Shown here: positions 8,178 to 16,713 of the stretch, piece by piece
How the letters are laid out: each line of letters opens with the position of its first letter
Position numbering within the stretch: position 1 is the stretch's first letter
NCBI GenBank assembly: GCA_964413935.1
Contig: CAYPTY010000012.1
Coordinates: 1 to 64,000 of the forward strand
DNA: 64,000 nt
Direction of reading: 5' to 3'
Origin: CAYPTY01 sp964413935
GTDB taxonomy: Bacteria > Bacteroidota > Rhodothermia > Balneolales > Balneolaceae
The notes under the pieces: model-generated
What the model saw: the letters and a program-made list of their open reading frames with translations, nothing else
The model's database searches: none
Told to the model about the DNA's origin: nothing
Position numbers and translations under genes: made by a program

Positions 8178-9640
8178 GATTGATAGCTTCTCCTGCTCTT
8201 CACATGAATGGCTTTAATGCGCTGGTTCTCCTCTTTAACGGTTGGGTCACCTTTTTTCGCCCATAATGCCTTGCTTGCGGATTTGTAGGTTTCTTTCACA
8301 TCCACAATGGGCTCCGGATAATTCTCACCGATGCGGCAATAATACATTTCCTGCTCCATATCAGACATTTTCCAGGGCTCATGAATTTGCTTTGAAGGCA
8401 CATCCTTCAACTCAGGAACCCACTCACGGATAAACTTCCCATCTTCATCATGATCGTATGATTGCTTCACCGGATTGTAAATGCGTATGGTATTGATACC
8501 AATGGAACCGGCCTGCATCTGGAATTGGGGATAATGAATACCCGGCTCAAAATCCAGAAACTGACGCCCTAGGTATCTGGCACCGGTACGCCAGTCCTGC
8601 CAAAGATGATGGGTGAGGAAAGACACCACCATGGCTCTCATCCTGAAGTTCAGATAACCGGTAGCTTTTACCGCCCGCATGCAGGCATCCACCAGGGGAT
8701 ACCCGGTAAGCCCATTCTTCCAGACTTCCACAAAGGCTTCATTGACCTCTGTTCGGATATCGTCATAGCCTGCGTTAAAATTCCTTGACTCAATTTCCGG
8801 TTCACTTTCAAATTTTTGTATAAAATGGCAGTGCCAGTTAAGCCGGCTCTCCCAGGACCTCAAAGGTCTTTTATAACCGGAATCAGGATAGACCTCCCTG
8901 AAGGCTTTATGTACCTCTCTCAGGGAAAGATTACCCCAGGCCAGATAAGGTGAAATACGGCTGCATCCCTCACGGCTTTCACTCGGCCGGGAGATACTTT
9001 TGCTGTACTCAGCTCCTCTCTCCTTCAGAAAGCTATTCAGAGTGCTCTCTGCCATTTCCCGACCTCCGCTTTGAAAATGCTCATTACTGCGCTTCCATTC
9101 ATCGGGTATTTCTTTTCCCTTAAAGCGGAATTCATGTTCCGGACTGATTAAATGAGACAGTTCATTTTGTATCGGTTCCGTTTCAATGCGGCCTCTCCAT
9201 TTGCTTTTCCAGCCATCCCGGTTCTTCAAACCCCGATGAACCGCATTGGTTGGGTACTCGAACCACTTTAGCCCCTTTTCCTTGCACCATGTTCCAAATT
9301 CGATGTCCCTCTGGAACGTCAGGTCGATTCCCGTTTCCTCATGAGAGAAAATACATTCGATTTCGAACTGTTCATGCAAAGCATTGAATATGTTAAATAC
9401 ATCGCCATGCAGGATATGAATCTTCAAATTTTCCTGCTTTAATTGCTGCTGCATACTCATCAGGCTCTCATAAACAAAACGCCAATGCCGGACATCATAA
9501 TGACTGCTTTGGGTAAGCATTGGTTCATAGATGTAAAGCAAAAGGGTTGGAAGCTCATCCAGCTCGGCTTCCTTGAGCGGCACATGATCATTCAGGCGGA
9601 GATCCCGCTTAAACCAGACAATGTTGATTTTTTCCTTCAT
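8174..9640 (-). CDS. Photolyase/cryptochrome-family flavoprotein
   Basis: This 488-residue protein has an N-terminal antenna (Rossmann) domain beginning INIVWFKRDLRLNDHVPL and a C-terminal FAD-binding helical domain. The latter contains RISPYLAWGNLSLREV, WESRLNWHCHF, GYPLVDACMRAVKATGYLNFRMR and the HLWQDWRTGARYL region. Such proteins use FAD and blue light to repair cyclobutane dimers or to signal. The clade is distinct from DASH, and I cannot assign CPD photolyase versus cryptochrome by eye. It overlaps cry-DASH upstream and DUF2256 downstream, both by ATGA, making a tightly coupled trio. The pairing with DUF2256 is a recurrent arrangement for this clade. Confidence 0.93.
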   Translation of the reverse strand: MKEKINIVWFKRDLRLNDHVPLKEAELDELPTLLLYIYEPMLTQSSHYDVRHWRFVYESLMSMQQQLKQENLKIHILHGDVFNIFNALHEQFEIECIFSHEETGIDLTFQRDIEFGTWCKEKGLKWFEYPTNAVHRGLKNRDGWKSKWRGRIETEPIQNELSHLISPEHEFRFKGKEIPDEWKRSNEHFQSGGREMAESTLNSFLKERGAEYSKSISRPSESREGCSRISPYLAWGNLSLREVHKAFREVYPDSGYKRPLRSWESRLNWHCHFIQKFESEPEIESRNFNAGYDDIRTEVNEAFVEVWKNGLTGYPLVDACMRAVKATGYLNFRMRAMVVSFLTHHLWQDWRTGARYLGRQFLDFEPGIHYPQFQMQAGSIGINTIRIYNPVKQSYDHDEDGKFIREWVPELKDVPSKQIHEPWKMSDMEQEMYYCRIGENYPEPIVDVKETYKSASKALWAKKGDPTVKEENQRIKAIHVKSRRSYQS

Positions 9641-11064
9641 CCCCGTTGGCGGATTGCTTCGTAAGACTTCTCCAGATCAATTGCCGGCTTGGGGTAAACC
9701 TCAGGATGAATACCCAGATCCGCTCTTTGCGCATCACTCATTGTGTAAGGCTGATGCAAGTTTTCGATGGGGACATGCTTTAGTTCCGGTAGCCAGGTCT
9801 TGACATACTCTCCTTTTGAATCATACCGGCCGGCCTGAGATTCAATGTTGAAATATCGATTTCGTGGATCGTGCCCTACTGTTGCATTATAAGCCCAGTT
9901 GCCATAATTGCTGCAGGGATCGTAGTCCAGCAATTGTTCTTCGAAATACTCAGCGCCCATTCTCCAGTCCAGATTCAGATTCTGAGCCAGAAAACTGGCC
10001 ACATTCTGACGCCCCCGGTTACTCATAAACCCGGTAGCACTTAGCTCCCGCATATTGGCATCAACAAATGGAATCCCTGTTTTACCTTCCTTCCAGGCCT
10101 GAAATAGTTCTGCATCCTGCGACCATTTTCTATTAGTCTGCTGAATTCCACCAGCATAAAATATTCGATCCCCATAGTGTGCAGCAGAAAAGCGGAAATA
10201 ATCTCTCCAGATCAGTTCAAATATCAGCCAATAGGTGGAATCGTTTTTGGTTCTGTCCTGCTCATACTCCTTCACCTGATGGTACATAAATCGTGGCGAG
10301 AGGCTTCCGTTGGCCAGCCAGGGTGAAAACTTGGAGGAGTAATCCGCACCCAGCAAACCGTTTCGGGTTCGCTTATAGCTTTTAAGTTTATCCTTTTCCC
10401 AGAAGTAGTCCTTAAGCCTGTTCAGAGCTGCATCCTCCCCACCTTCAAAAGGCAGCACCGATCTGGAATCTTCATGGGGAGATTGCAGGTTGAAGGTTTT
10501 AAAGTCCGGTAGTGGTTCAGACTCAACTGCCGCTATGGATGTTAACTTTTCAGGCTCTGGAAAAAGGCTTCGAACTTCACTGTATTTCTCCACTTTTTTT
10601 CTGAAAGCGGTAAAGACCGTTGGAAACTTTTCGATGGAGAAGGGAAGATCATCATAATGGAAAAGGGAGTGTCCCCAGAAGGCCTGCAAGGTACCATCCG
10701 GTAGTTTCTTTTCCAGGGCCTCTTCCACATCCACTTCTTCCCGGGTCACTTCTTCATGAAAATATACCGCATCGACCTCATGTTGTTTACAGAGTTGGGG
10801 TATAATTTCTTCGGGCTCACCCATGCGAATGATCAACTCGCCCCCCTTTTTTGCCAGGGTTTGCTTAAGATTTTCCAAACTTTCCAGCAGAAAACGCAGT
10901 CGGTGATTACCGGTTTTTCTTAATCCAAAGCTTGTTTCCCCGAAGGCTCTCGGATCGAAACAGTATAATAAGATGAGTTCAGAGCATTCTTTTGAAGCTC
11001 GGTAAAGCGCCTCGTTATCGTGGAGACGTAAATCATTTCTGAACCAGACAATTCCTTTTTTCAT
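9637..11064 (-). CDS. Cryptochrome DASH
   Basis: This 475-residue flavoprotein belongs to the DASH subfamily, which binds FAD and MTHF and repairs cyclobutane dimers mainly in single-stranded DNA. The N-terminal KGIVWFRNDLRLHDNEAL antenna motif is canonical. The C-terminal half has the DASH hallmarks TGIPFVDANMRELSATGFMSNRGRQNVASFLA, DWRMGAEYFEEQLLDYDPCSNYGNWAY and GRYDSKGEYVKTWLPEL. A perfect 8-bp dyad ends one base upstream of its ATG where a ribosome-binding site would normally sit. It starts 38 bases after the histidine kinase stop, so read-through from the upstream pair is possible. Confidence 0.96.
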   Translation of the reverse strand: MKKGIVWFRNDLRLHDNEALYRASKECSELILLYCFDPRAFGETSFGLRKTGNHRLRFLLESLENLKQTLAKKGGELIIRMGEPEEIIPQLCKQHEVDAVYFHEEVTREEVDVEEALEKKLPDGTLQAFWGHSLFHYDDLPFSIEKFPTVFTAFRKKVEKYSEVRSLFPEPEKLTSIAAVESEPLPDFKTFNLQSPHEDSRSVLPFEGGEDAALNRLKDYFWEKDKLKSYKRTRNGLLGADYSSKFSPWLANGSLSPRFMYHQVKEYEQDRTKNDSTYWLIFELIWRDYFRFSAAHYGDRIFYAGGIQQTNRKWSQDAELFQAWKEGKTGIPFVDANMRELSATGFMSNRGRQNVASFLAQNLNLDWRMGAEYFEEQLLDYDPCSNYGNWAYNATVGHDPRNRYFNIESQAGRYDSKGEYVKTWLPELKHVPIENLHQPYTMSDAQRADLGIHPEVYPKPAIDLEKSYEAIRQRG

Positions 11065-11065
11065 A

Positions 11066-11088
11066 GCATCAGTACAAACAACTGATGC
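11066..11088 (-). promoter_or_regulatory. Perfect 8-bp dyad abutting the cry-DASH start
   Basis: GCATCAGT and ACTGATGC form a perfect inverted repeat with a 7-base spacer, ending one base before the cry-DASH ATG. There is no T-run after it, so it is not an ordinary terminator, and no GGAGG is visible. It could be an operator for a repressor or an RNA hairpin occluding the ribosome. Function is inference; the symmetry is seen directly. Confidence 0.6.
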
Positions 11089-11102
11089 AACTAAACATTC
11101 CG

Positions 11103-14084
11103 CTAATAACCCTCGTTTTTAAAAACGATGTTATATTCAGTTCCTACCTTCCCGTTCATGGATATTTCACCCTGAAGCTGCTGTACCAGGGTATGGACAA
11201 GTGTTACACCAAGCGAAGCGGAAGTTTCCATGCTGTAGTTGTCCGGGAACCCAACCCCATCATCCCTGATTACGAATTTAATACTGCCGTCTTGTTGTTC
11301 CTTAAACTGGATTAGTAGCACCCCACTATCTCTTCCCTTAAATGCATGTTCAAATGAATTACTAACCAGTTCATTTAAAATAAGTCCGCACGGGATGCTT
11401 TGGTCGAGGGTGATGTTCACATTATCCACTTCCAGTTTTACATCTATGGATTTATTCTCAAAATTGTAGGAATCGGCTATCACCTCAACCAGTTCTTCGA
11501 TGTATTTTCGGAAGTTGATATTGGCGAGGGTATCGTTTTGGTACAGCTTCTCATGAATAAGTGCAATACTTTTAATCCTGAGCTGTGACTCCATGAGGAT
11601 TCGCTGTGCTTCATCATTCTGAATATTAATGGTTTGCAGCTGCAGAAGGCCTGAAATCACGGCCAGATTATTTTTAATACGATGATGCACCTCCTGAAGC
11701 AGAATTTCCTTTTCCTTCAAGGCATTACTCAGATTTTGGGTACGCTCTTCCACAAGAATTTTAAAATGATCCCTTTCATACAACTGATATTTGATTCGAT
11801 CGATGATGTAATAGATTCCAATCAGGAATATGAGCAGAAATCCATAGAACCAGCTTGTTTGCCAAAATGGTGCAACCACATTGAAATTGAGTGAAATTGG
11901 TGAGGCACTTTCATAACCATCCAGCCCTTTTGCCTTGATGAGCAGGGTATATTCGCCCGAAGTAATATTTATGAGTCTTATTTCCGGATTATTTTCGAAA
12001 CGAGACCAGGTTGCACCCGGCAGGTCAAATTTATAACTGTATTGAATTTTTCCCGGGTCTGCGTAGTCAATCCCTTTCAGCTGGATTTTGATGTCATTCT
12101 CCGATGATGCCAGGGTTAGAATTTGACCTCGATCTCCGGTAAATCGACTGGGATCGATGCGGGTTTCCTGCAAAACATTCTGTTCGGTTCTTTTGAAAGA
12201 ACTTATGCTGGATATTTTCAGAAGAGGACCGTTTGCCGGCTTATTCTGTGAATCCGTATCCAACTGGTATAATCCGTTTTTGGAACCGAACCATAGAAAA
12301 TCCGGTCCCTTTGCCACTGCGTTATGATAGGTTGATACCCCAAAACCTTCTTCACTCAGACTGTAGTGTGTGAAATTCGGGGAACCGTCTTCAAAAAAAT
12401 TATTGATGTCCAGGGCCTGTATTCCTGCACTGGTACCCTGCCAAAGTGTATTATGATCATCTACAAACAGGAACTGAGTATCCAGTACCAGGAGGCCGTC
12501 ACTGTTATTGAATCTCCGGATGTTATCATGCTCTTCATCCGGACAATAATAAACCAGCCCTTCCAGTCCACCCATCCACAAATTGCCATTCAGGTCCTGC
12601 ACTACAAACCTGAACTGCCCGGTATAACCCGCCTGCGTAAGTTCCTGCAACGGACTATACAATTTATTTTCATACAGGCTTACGCCGCGATTGGTACTGA
12701 TCCAGACCCTATTCTGCTCATCCTCAAAAATCTGCCAGATGAAGTTATCCGATAATCCATCCGCCGTTGTCACCCTGATCCACTGCCCATCCCGGAGAAT
12801 ATGAATTCCTGATTCGGTACCCACCCATAGTTCCCCATTCGAAAGTACTTTAACATCATTGACCACTATTTTTTCGTTGGAAAAGCTTTTGAACCTTGAA
12901 TACACTCCATCATCGAAATAATGAAGGGTGGTATCGCTGCCAAGTACCACTAATCGGTCTTTATATCTGGTTATGTCCAACACTCCGATTCCGTCAAGAG
13001 GATAGTGCGAGCGGAAACCATCATCATCTGGTTTTAGTACCATCATACCGTTTTCAACTCCCGCCCAGACACTGCCATCATCCTGAGTATAGATCGTGTA
13101 GAAATTTCTGAAGCCCCCGGTAAAAGCCGAATTCATTTTTCTGAAAGATGGATTCTTCCACAGGTACAGTCCTTTTTCCGGGGATACAAACCAGATATTC
13201 TTACTATAATCGGTATAAATCTGGGCAATTTTGCCCATTGGACGTTCTTCCCAGTTTTGTATGGGATAAAATCTGGACTCATCGATCTCAAATTCTATCA
13301 GCCCAAGAAGGGAGGAACTAATCAGCACATGCCCATCTGCATTATCTTCCACATCGTAGACTTCCCCAAGCGCCTTGGTCTCCACATTTTCATAATGAAA
13401 GTACTGAGATTCAGCTACTACAAAGATGCCATTCTCCGTTGCTACAACCAGGCCTGCAGCAGTTGTGGAAATATCATTAATCTTCATGCCGTCAAACCTG
13501 GATACTGATTCAACATAATTCATGTTCACCAGATCCAGGATGAGAATACCCCTTGATGTGGCTACCCATACTTTGTCTTCATACCGAAGCACATCATGTA
13601 TTTGATTATCGCTTCGCTCTTCCTGAATTGTGATGAATTGATTATCAACCGTAAGCAGGTAAGTGGCGAGGTTTTTGGTAAATATGACCATCTCACCATT
13701 CTCCAATTCCTCCAGCCCAACCACCAATTGTTCATTAAGATCTGTGTCTTCAAATTGGTAGGTAACAATTCCGCTCTCCATTAAACCAAGTCCACCCTGT
13801 TCGGATGAAAGCCAAACTCTTCCGCTTTTATCCTGGTGAATGAACTGCACATTATTGTCTTTGATGAAGGCCGATTCGTTATCGAAAATAACCTCATCCT
13901 GGCCGTCAAACTGAATTAATCCCAGGGTACGGGTTGCTATAAGCATGGTCCCGTCATCCTGCTGTAAAATTGTGTTTATTTCAGATTCAAAAGTATACTG
14001 CTTGATGTCCGCAATTTGTGAAACGGCTGGTAAACTGAAGAGCAGAATAGCTATGAGTAGTAGAAACTGCCGGACATTTTGCAT
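11103..14084 (-). CDS. Propeller-domain sensor histidine kinase (HisKA_2)
   Basis: This 993-residue sensor has a signal peptide (residues 1-22), about 600 residues of two-component-regulator propeller repeats (recurring VWV/WVGTESGI/LWMG-type strands), a Y_Y_Y domain (about 650-745), one membrane helix (about 752-772) and a cytoplasmic kinase. The dimerisation/phosphoacceptor region is HisKA_2-like, EVHHRIKNNLAVISGLLQLQ from residue 798. The ATPase has the N box LILNELVSNSFEHAF and the G box DDGVGFP. It lacks receiver and AraC domains, so it is not a hybrid one-protein system; its response regulator is elsewhere. It begins 2 bases after the PstS-like gene and precedes cry-DASH by 38 bases. 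The propeller is extracytoplasmic, so the input is probably a ligand or partner outside the membrane. Confidence 0.93.
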   Translation of the reverse strand: MQNVRQFLLLIAILLFSLPAVSQIADIKQYTFESEINTILQQDDGTMLIATRTLGLIQFDGQDEVIFDNESAFIKDNNVQFIHQDKSGRVWLSSEQGGLGLMESGIVTYQFEDTDLNEQLVVGLEELENGEMVIFTKNLATYLLTVDNQFITIQEERSDNQIHDVLRYEDKVWVATSRGILILDLVNMNYVESVSRFDGMKINDISTTAAGLVVATENGIFVVAESQYFHYENVETKALGEVYDVEDNADGHVLISSSLLGLIEFEIDESRFYPIQNWEERPMGKIAQIYTDYSKNIWFVSPEKGLYLWKNPSFRKMNSAFTGGFRNFYTIYTQDDGSVWAGVENGMMVLKPDDDGFRSHYPLDGIGVLDITRYKDRLVVLGSDTTLHYFDDGVYSRFKSFSNEKIVVNDVKVLSNGELWVGTESGIHILRDGQWIRVTTADGLSDNFIWQIFEDEQNRVWISTNRGVSLYENKLYSPLQELTQAGYTGQFRFVVQDLNGNLWMGGLEGLVYYCPDEEHDNIRRFNNSDGLLVLDTQFLFVDDHNTLWQGTSAGIQALDINNFFEDGSPNFTHYSLSEEGFGVSTYHNAVAKGPDFLWFGSKNGLYQLDTDSQNKPANGPLLKISSISSFKRTEQNVLQETRIDPSRFTGDRGQILTLASSENDIKIQLKGIDYADPGKIQYSYKFDLPGATWSRFENNPEIRLINITSGEYTLLIKAKGLDGYESASPISLNFNVVAPFWQTSWFYGFLLIFLIGIYYIIDRIKYQLYERDHFKILVEERTQNLSNALKEKEILLQEVHHRIKNNLAVISGLLQLQTINIQNDEAQRILMESQLRIKSIALIHEKLYQNDTLANINFRKYIEELVEVIADSYNFENKSIDVKLEVDNVNITLDQSIPCGLILNELVSNSFEHAFKGRDSGVLLIQFKEQQDGSIKFVIRDDGVGFPDNYSMETSASLGVTLVHTLVQQLQGEISMNGKVGTEYNIVFKNEGY

Positions 14085-14086
14085 AC

Positions 14087-15016
14087 TCAGCTTTCCTCCT
14101 CTGTTGCTATTCGTTCGAGATAGCCTCTATAGACCGATTGAGGCTGTGGAATATATCCAACTGCCTGCACAAAGCCGGCCGCGTTTTCCAGGTAATAATT
14201 CAGAAAACGTTTGGTTCTGTTTTGATTCAGTGATCCTTTTGAAACATAGAGATACAAATCCCTGAACAGAGGCTGATATTGCCGGTTCTTAATAGATTCT
14301 CTGGTTGGCTGAAAAGGACCGTCACCGTTTTCAGCAATTTCATCATCCACAGGCACCAATTTAAGCCGGTAGAAATTCTCCTGATAATAGGCCAAACCAA
14401 AAATCCCCAGTCCATACATGCTTTCCGCAACACCCAGTACCAGCACCTCATCATTTTCAGTCGCTGCATAATCTCCACGGGTGGTTTTACCATTACCCAC
14501 AACCTGTTCTGTGAAATAAGAATGTGTTCCGGAAGCTGTACTTGGGCCGAACAGTTTAATCTCCTCGTCGGGCCATTCGGGTCTGATTTGATTCCATCGG
14601 TTGATCACCCGTTCTGATTCAACCTGCCATATTTTTCGTAATTCATTCACGGTTATGTAATCAACCCAGTCATTATCTTGATTCACAACCACAGCGATCC
14701 CATCCACGCCTATCACAAATTCTTCGTACTCAACTCCATTCTGCAGGCATAATTCTTTTTCTTCTTTTGATATCATTCTGGAGGCATTTGCGATATCGAT
14801 TTCTCCGCTGCACAGCCGAAAGATACCAACGGAAGTACCGGATACATTAAGCTCAATGTTGGCATTCTCCCCCAGCTCCATAAATGATCGGTTGGCTTCA
14901 GCCGTTATCGGATAGACGGTACTTGATCCGTCGATTTTCAAGGGTTCAATCGGTTCGTTTGAGTTGCTGCTGCATGCCAGACACAATAAAAACAGTAAGA
15001 GAACGGGGTATTTCAT
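14087..15016 (-). CDS. PstS-like phosphate-binding lipoprotein
   Basis: This is a 309-residue periplasmic binding protein. An 18-residue lipoprotein signal ends LLCLACSS, with Cys as the lipidated residue. The mature part starts with the PstS phosphate-loop signature LKIDGSSTVYPI, followed by NVSGTSVGIFRLCSGEIDIANASR and GPSTASGTHSYF, the three segments that ligate phosphate in PstS. No pstC, pstA or pstB is adjacent; instead the gene sits 2 bases upstream of a sensor kinase with a large extracytoplasmic domain. That context suggests sensing rather than import, which is inference. The actual ligand could be another oxyanion. Confidence 0.9.
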   Translation of the reverse strand: MKYPVLLLFLLCLACSSNSNEPIEPLKIDGSSTVYPITAEANRSFMELGENANIELNVSGTSVGIFRLCSGEIDIANASRMISKEEKELCLQNGVEYEEFVIGVDGIAVVVNQDNDWVDYITVNELRKIWQVESERVINRWNQIRPEWPDEEIKLFGPSTASGTHSYFTEQVVGNGKTTRGDYAATENDEVLVLGVAESMYGLGIFGLAYYQENFYRLKLVPVDDEIAENGDGPFQPTRESIKNRQYQPLFRDLYLYVSKGSLNQNRTKRFLNYYLENAAGFVQAVGYIPQPQSVYRGYLERIATEEES

Positions 15017-15177
15017 TCGTAGCCAAACTTTATTGAAATTTCGTCATTGCCAAGCGCCCGGCTATAAAGATATTATTAAGATTTCTAACGCAGTAACATC
15101 AGCACTTTGTTAGTGCTTTTATCCAACCAAAAGGCCACGACCTTAAATTAAATTCTTGTAAAATTTATGCTGTGGGC

Positions 15178-15207
15178 AAAAAAAAAGCAGGTACATGTAC
15201 CTGCTTT
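15178..15207 (-). terminator. Intrinsic terminator of the holin-like gene
   Basis: A perfect 24-bp palindrome (12-bp arms, AAAGCAGGTACA and its complement) lies just beyond the stop of the minus-strand holin-like gene. In that direction it is followed by a run of nine T (15178-15186), the form of an intrinsic terminator. Confidence 0.85.
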
Positions 15208-15233
15208 ATAAGAATCTGAACCTTAATGGAATA

Positions 15234-15563
15234 TCAGGTGAATATGGCAAAAAGAATCATATTGAGCACTGACATAATTATGCTAAAACCAATTGCCCAT
15301 CCAAAGCTTTTAATTTTAAAGGTGTCAACAAAATAATCGACGATCATTATCATAAAAGCATTAATCACTATGCTGAATAAACCCAGCGTCAGAATGGTTA
15401 AAGGCAATGCCAAGAATGATACGATAGGTTTAATAGCCCAGTTTACCAGGCCAAGTCCGATGGCCACTCCAATTGCTGACCAGAAGTTCTTAAGTTCAAC
15501 CCCGCTCAGCAAGCGTGATGTGATATAGACTGAAACGCTGTTAAGAAAAATTGTAAGAATCAT
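15234..15563 (-). CDS. Phage-holin-family (Phage_holin_4_2) membrane protein
   Basis: This is a 109-residue, very hydrophobic protein with four predicted helices (about residues 3-20, 28-47, 53-76 and 86-108). It contains the conserved family segment GLVNWAIKPIVSFLALPLTILTLGLF. Members are common in bacterial chromosomes and are not evidence of a prophage; no phage genes surround it. Function is unknown. It is monocistronic with its own downstream terminator. Confidence 0.85.
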   Translation of the reverse strand: MILTIFLNSVSVYITSRLLSGVELKNFWSAIGVAIGLGLVNWAIKPIVSFLALPLTILTLGLFSIVINAFMIMIVDYFVDTFKIKSFGWAIGFSIIMSVLNMILFAIFT

Positions 15564-15627
15564 ACTATTATAAAATTGATTAAGTCTTGAAAGCCTCTAC
15601 GTTAATTTGTGCACTTTGTTGAGAAAA

Positions 15628-16077
15628 ATGGAAAAAATTAAATGGTCCGTATATCCCTTTCATACATTAAGCAGCCGGCAGGTATATGACATTCTAAAAC
15701 TTCGACAGGAGGTCTTTATCATTGAACAGGATTGTATCTACGATGATATAGATGGTTATGATCCCGAAGCACAGCATTTGTGTGGCTATATGGAACAGGT
15801 TTTGGTGGCTTATGCCAGAATATTCGGGCCCGGACTGAAATTTAAAGAAGCTTCAATCGGGCGCATCGTAGTTAATCCGGAAAAACGATCTCATGGATTA
15901 GGGAAGGAACTGGTGACGAGGGCAAATGAGTATTGCAGGCAAAACTATGAGGATACGGCTATCAGGATTGAAGCCCAATCGCATTTACAAAAATTTTATA
16001 ATGAGCTTGGTTACCGATCGGTTGGGAATATTTATCCGGTAGACGGCATCGACCATATTCAAATGATCAGGAGCTGA
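15628..16077 (+). CDS. ElaA-family GNAT acetyltransferase
   Basis: This is a predicted N-acyltransferase of the ElaA branch of GNAT, about 149 residues. It has the ElaA start region (ILKLRQEVFIIEQDCIYDDIDGYD) and the acetyl-CoA-binding IGRIVVNPEKRSHGLGKEL with the R/Q-x-x-G-x-G/A loop. The C-terminal FYNELGYRSVG strand-helix completes the fold. I chose the second ATG because family proteins begin with a short W-containing segment; an in-frame ATG seven codons upstream (15607) is possible, and neither has a strong ribosome-binding site. The substrate is unknown. It overlaps the convergent Hpt gene by 11 bases. Confidence 0.88.
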   Translation: MEKIKWSVYPFHTLSSRQVYDILKLRQEVFIIEQDCIYDDIDGYDPEAQHLCGYMEQVLVAYARIFGPGLKFKEASIGRIVVNPEKRSHGLGKELVTRANEYCRQNYEDTAIRIEAQSHLQKFYNELGYRSVGNIYPVDGIDHIQMIRS

Positions 16078-16420
16078 GTTCTTTCTTCACGGATTCCAGA
16101 TCACCCCTGATTTCATGATATCCATCCGTTATCTGTTGTATCCACTCATCAAAGTGCTCCGTCATGGTACCCTGCTTGGCATTCTTTTCCAGCTTCTGAG
16201 TAATTTCATGTATTTCTTTCAGGCCTACATAGAGTAAGGTTGGTTTTAATTTATGTGCCTGTGCCCCCAGCGCTGCCCAGTCTTTTTGTTCGTAGATCTG
16301 TCTTAATTCCTGAATAGCGGTCTCGGATTCAGTAAGAAAAATATCAATCATCTCGAGCATGATTTCATTGTCACCCCCGGTGATTTCCTCGAGATAGCTC
16401 AAATCCAGTTTCTGACTCAT
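16067..16420 (-). CDS. Stand-alone Hpt phosphotransfer protein
   Basis: This 117-residue histidine-containing phosphotransfer protein forms a helical bundle with the phosphorylatable His56 in AHKLKPTLLYVG. It would shuttle phosphoryl groups between receiver domains of hybrid kinases and response regulators in the cytoplasm. No cognate kinase or regulator adjoins it, so its partner is unknown; the sensor kinase at 11-14 kb lacks a receiver and would not need it directly. It overlaps the 3' end of the elaA-like gene convergently. Confidence 0.9.
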   Translation of the reverse strand: MSQKLDLSYLEEITGGDNEIMLEMIDIFLTESETAIQELRQIYEQKDWAALGAQAHKLKPTLLYVGLKEIHEITQKLEKNAKQGTMTEHFDEWIQQITDGYHEIRGDLESVKKELSS

Positions 16421-16713
16421 AGTATCGTCTGTATAATTTCCACCGAATATATATTAAAAAGTGCATATAAACATCCGTGTATTGTGGCAGCTGCCCGGAC
16501 ACGTAGCTAACCCCTCGGTGAGTTACCGTACTTTTTGTGGATACAGAAGGGAGATGATCTTCAACCTGTGAACATCACAATGGCGATCATCAGGAGAACC
16601 ATAATTTTGAGAATCAGAATCTTATTTTTCTTCACGGAGAACGTTATTGCCCAGCTTTATTATTGCTTTGTATGTAATAAAAGAGGGCTAAGAAATCAAA
16701 TGTTACTTAAAAA
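16421..16713. other. Non-coding stretch between hpt and glmS
   Basis: About 290 bases with no convincing frame or hairpin. A short forward frame here overlaps the glmS end and has no family resemblance. Confidence 0.5.

Noticed and set aside
14087..15016. PstS-like gene as part of a phosphate ABC transporter operon
   Set aside because: No permease or ATPase gene lies on either side, so transport operon membership is not supported.
15099..15117. AGCACT/AGTGCT hairpin with a short T-run on the plus strand
   Set aside because: The stem is only 6 bp and no plus-strand gene ends upstream, so it is not called a terminator.
15234..15563. Holin-family protein as evidence of a prophage
   Set aside because: This family is widespread in chromosomes; no integrase, capsid or lysis genes surround it.
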